Notes under the pieces: model-generated
What the model saw: only the letters and a program-made list of their open reading frames with translations
Told to the model about the DNA's origin: nothing
Databases searched by the model: none
Made by a program: the position numbers and the translations under genes
Shown here: positions 63,548 to 64,000 of the stretch, piece after piece
Position numbering within the stretch: position 1 is the stretch's first letter
Layout of the letters: the number at the start of each line of letters is the position of its first letter
DNA from: JAOBAU01 sp034667465
GTDB taxonomy: Bacteria; Acidobacteriota; Thermoanaerobaculia; Gp7-AA8
Length of the DNA stretch: 64,000 bases
Assembly (NCBI GenBank): GCA_034667465.1
Contig: JAXDJV010000026.1
Location: 1 to 64,000 of the forward strand
Direction of reading: 5' to 3'

Positions 63548-64000
63548 ATGCCGAACAAACTGTTAGCCACGGGCGCTCTCGCCCTTCTGATGATCCTCGG
63601 CCGCTCGCCATCGGCGGCGGCCGCGGACGACCCACCGCCGCCGCAGGAGCCGCCGCCCGCCACGTCGACGGCCCCTGCTGCGACGACGACTGCCGCAACG
63701 ACGACCACGGATGCTCCGGCCGCTGAGGCCGCACCGACAGCAGCCTGCTCCGACTGTCACGAACAGGCGAAGCAGTTCGCGACCAACCCTCACGCGCGCG
63801 GCGCGGTGACCAAAGGCGAAGTGTCGAACGACGCCTGCACCGCGTGTCACGGCGACGGCGCGGAGCACATCGCCAACGGCGGCGACAAGACGAAGATCAC
63901 CGTGCCGCGCGGACGTGCCGGATCCGATGAGACCTGCATGCTCTGCCACGACAAGGCGACCGATCGCATGTCGCGCAAAGGCGGCATGCACGCGAACTCG
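63548..64000 (+). CDS. DmsE/MtrA-like multiheme cytochrome (runs off the right edge)
   Basis: An open frame from ATG 63548 to the end. Signal peptide (ALALLMILGRSPSAAA), Pro/Thr-rich linker, then CSDCH, CTACH and CMLCH within the first 150 codons (EQAKQFATNPHARG; DETCMLCHDKA). This is the start of a periplasmic DmsE/MtrA-type decaheme cytochrome that, with an outer-membrane barrel, bridges to the OmcA/MtrC partner. Final length unknown. Confidence 0.88.
   Translation, partial: MPNKLLATGALALLMILGRSPSAAAADDPPPPQEPPPATSTAPAATTTAATTTTDAPAAEAAPTAACSDCHEQAKQFATNPHARGAVTKGEVSNDACTACHGDGAEHIANGGDKTKITVPRGRAGSDETCMLCHDKATDRMSRKGGMHANS

Overview
The window is high-GC bacterial chromosome with almost no wasted space. 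It opens on the 5' third of a 16S rRNA gene (minus strand). The 16S text, the complete menaquinone pathway, the glyoxylate shunt and the multiheme cytochromes suggest an Acidobacteriota-like (Thermoanaerobaculia/Holophagae-type) organism. That placement is a judgement from reading, not a computed phylogeny. I see no phage, plasmid, transposase or CRISPR.

Layout. 1-1.2 kb: 16S rRNA and its promoter/leader. 1.2-8.6 kb: menaquinone operon menF-D-H-B-A-C-E on minus, mostly with 4-bp ATGA/GTGA overlaps, and menG/ubiE divergent. 8.7-26.4 kb: housekeeping and unassigned genes (ArsR-epimerase pair, VOC protein, FAD oxidoreductase, DUF72, GHL10 hydrolase, class III cyclase, chemoreceptor, F420-reductase-like protein, a PD40/peptidase-MA protein, FKBP, vWA protein). 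26.5-31.2 kb: glyoxylate shunt aceB-aceA plus a 36-aa ORF, with a divergent ScfR/RamB-type regulator. 31.3-40.9 kb: bacilliredoxin, M48 protease, dockerin-tailed sugar dehydrogenase-like protein, initiator tRNA-Met, a large PAS histidine kinase, an oxidoreductase and a glycosyltransferase. 41-64 kb: an anaerobic/respiratory block with Zn-alcohol dehydrogenase, two Crp-type proteins, pyruvate:ferredoxin oxidoreductase, HypC with two radical SAM proteins, a GNAT-acyl-CoA synthetase fusion, hemA, a cysteine-rich exported protein, tyrosine phenol-lyase, and NapC/NirT-like and OmcA/MtrC-type multiheme cytochromes.

How it fits together. Tyrosine phenol-lyase can make pyruvate, NifJ oxidises it to acetyl-CoA plus reduced ferredoxin, and the ADP-forming synthetase can recover ATP as acetate. 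Menaquinone, the NapC/NirT-type heptaheme protein and the decaheme cytochromes can carry electrons outward. Nearly all these transcription units carry a TGTGA-N6-TCACA-like box. In most cases the box is centred at -41.5 or about -63.5 from the start site I infer. A local Crp homologue carries the R-E-x-x-x-R recognition helix expected for that half-site, so the block looks like one regulon.

Two other themes stand out. (1) Palindromic repeat elements of several families sit at gene ends, supply stop codons, and are inserted in frame inside menD (33 codons) and nifJ. (2) Between 53 and 61 kb several genes look cut and rejoined (hemC/cobA, a SudB-like protein, a nucleotidyltransferase, a small cytochrome c, ccsA, a cytochrome b). 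This is either genuine genome decay or an assembly problem. Many genes also have a TANNNT hexamer 6-7 nt before the start codon, suggesting leaderless transcription.
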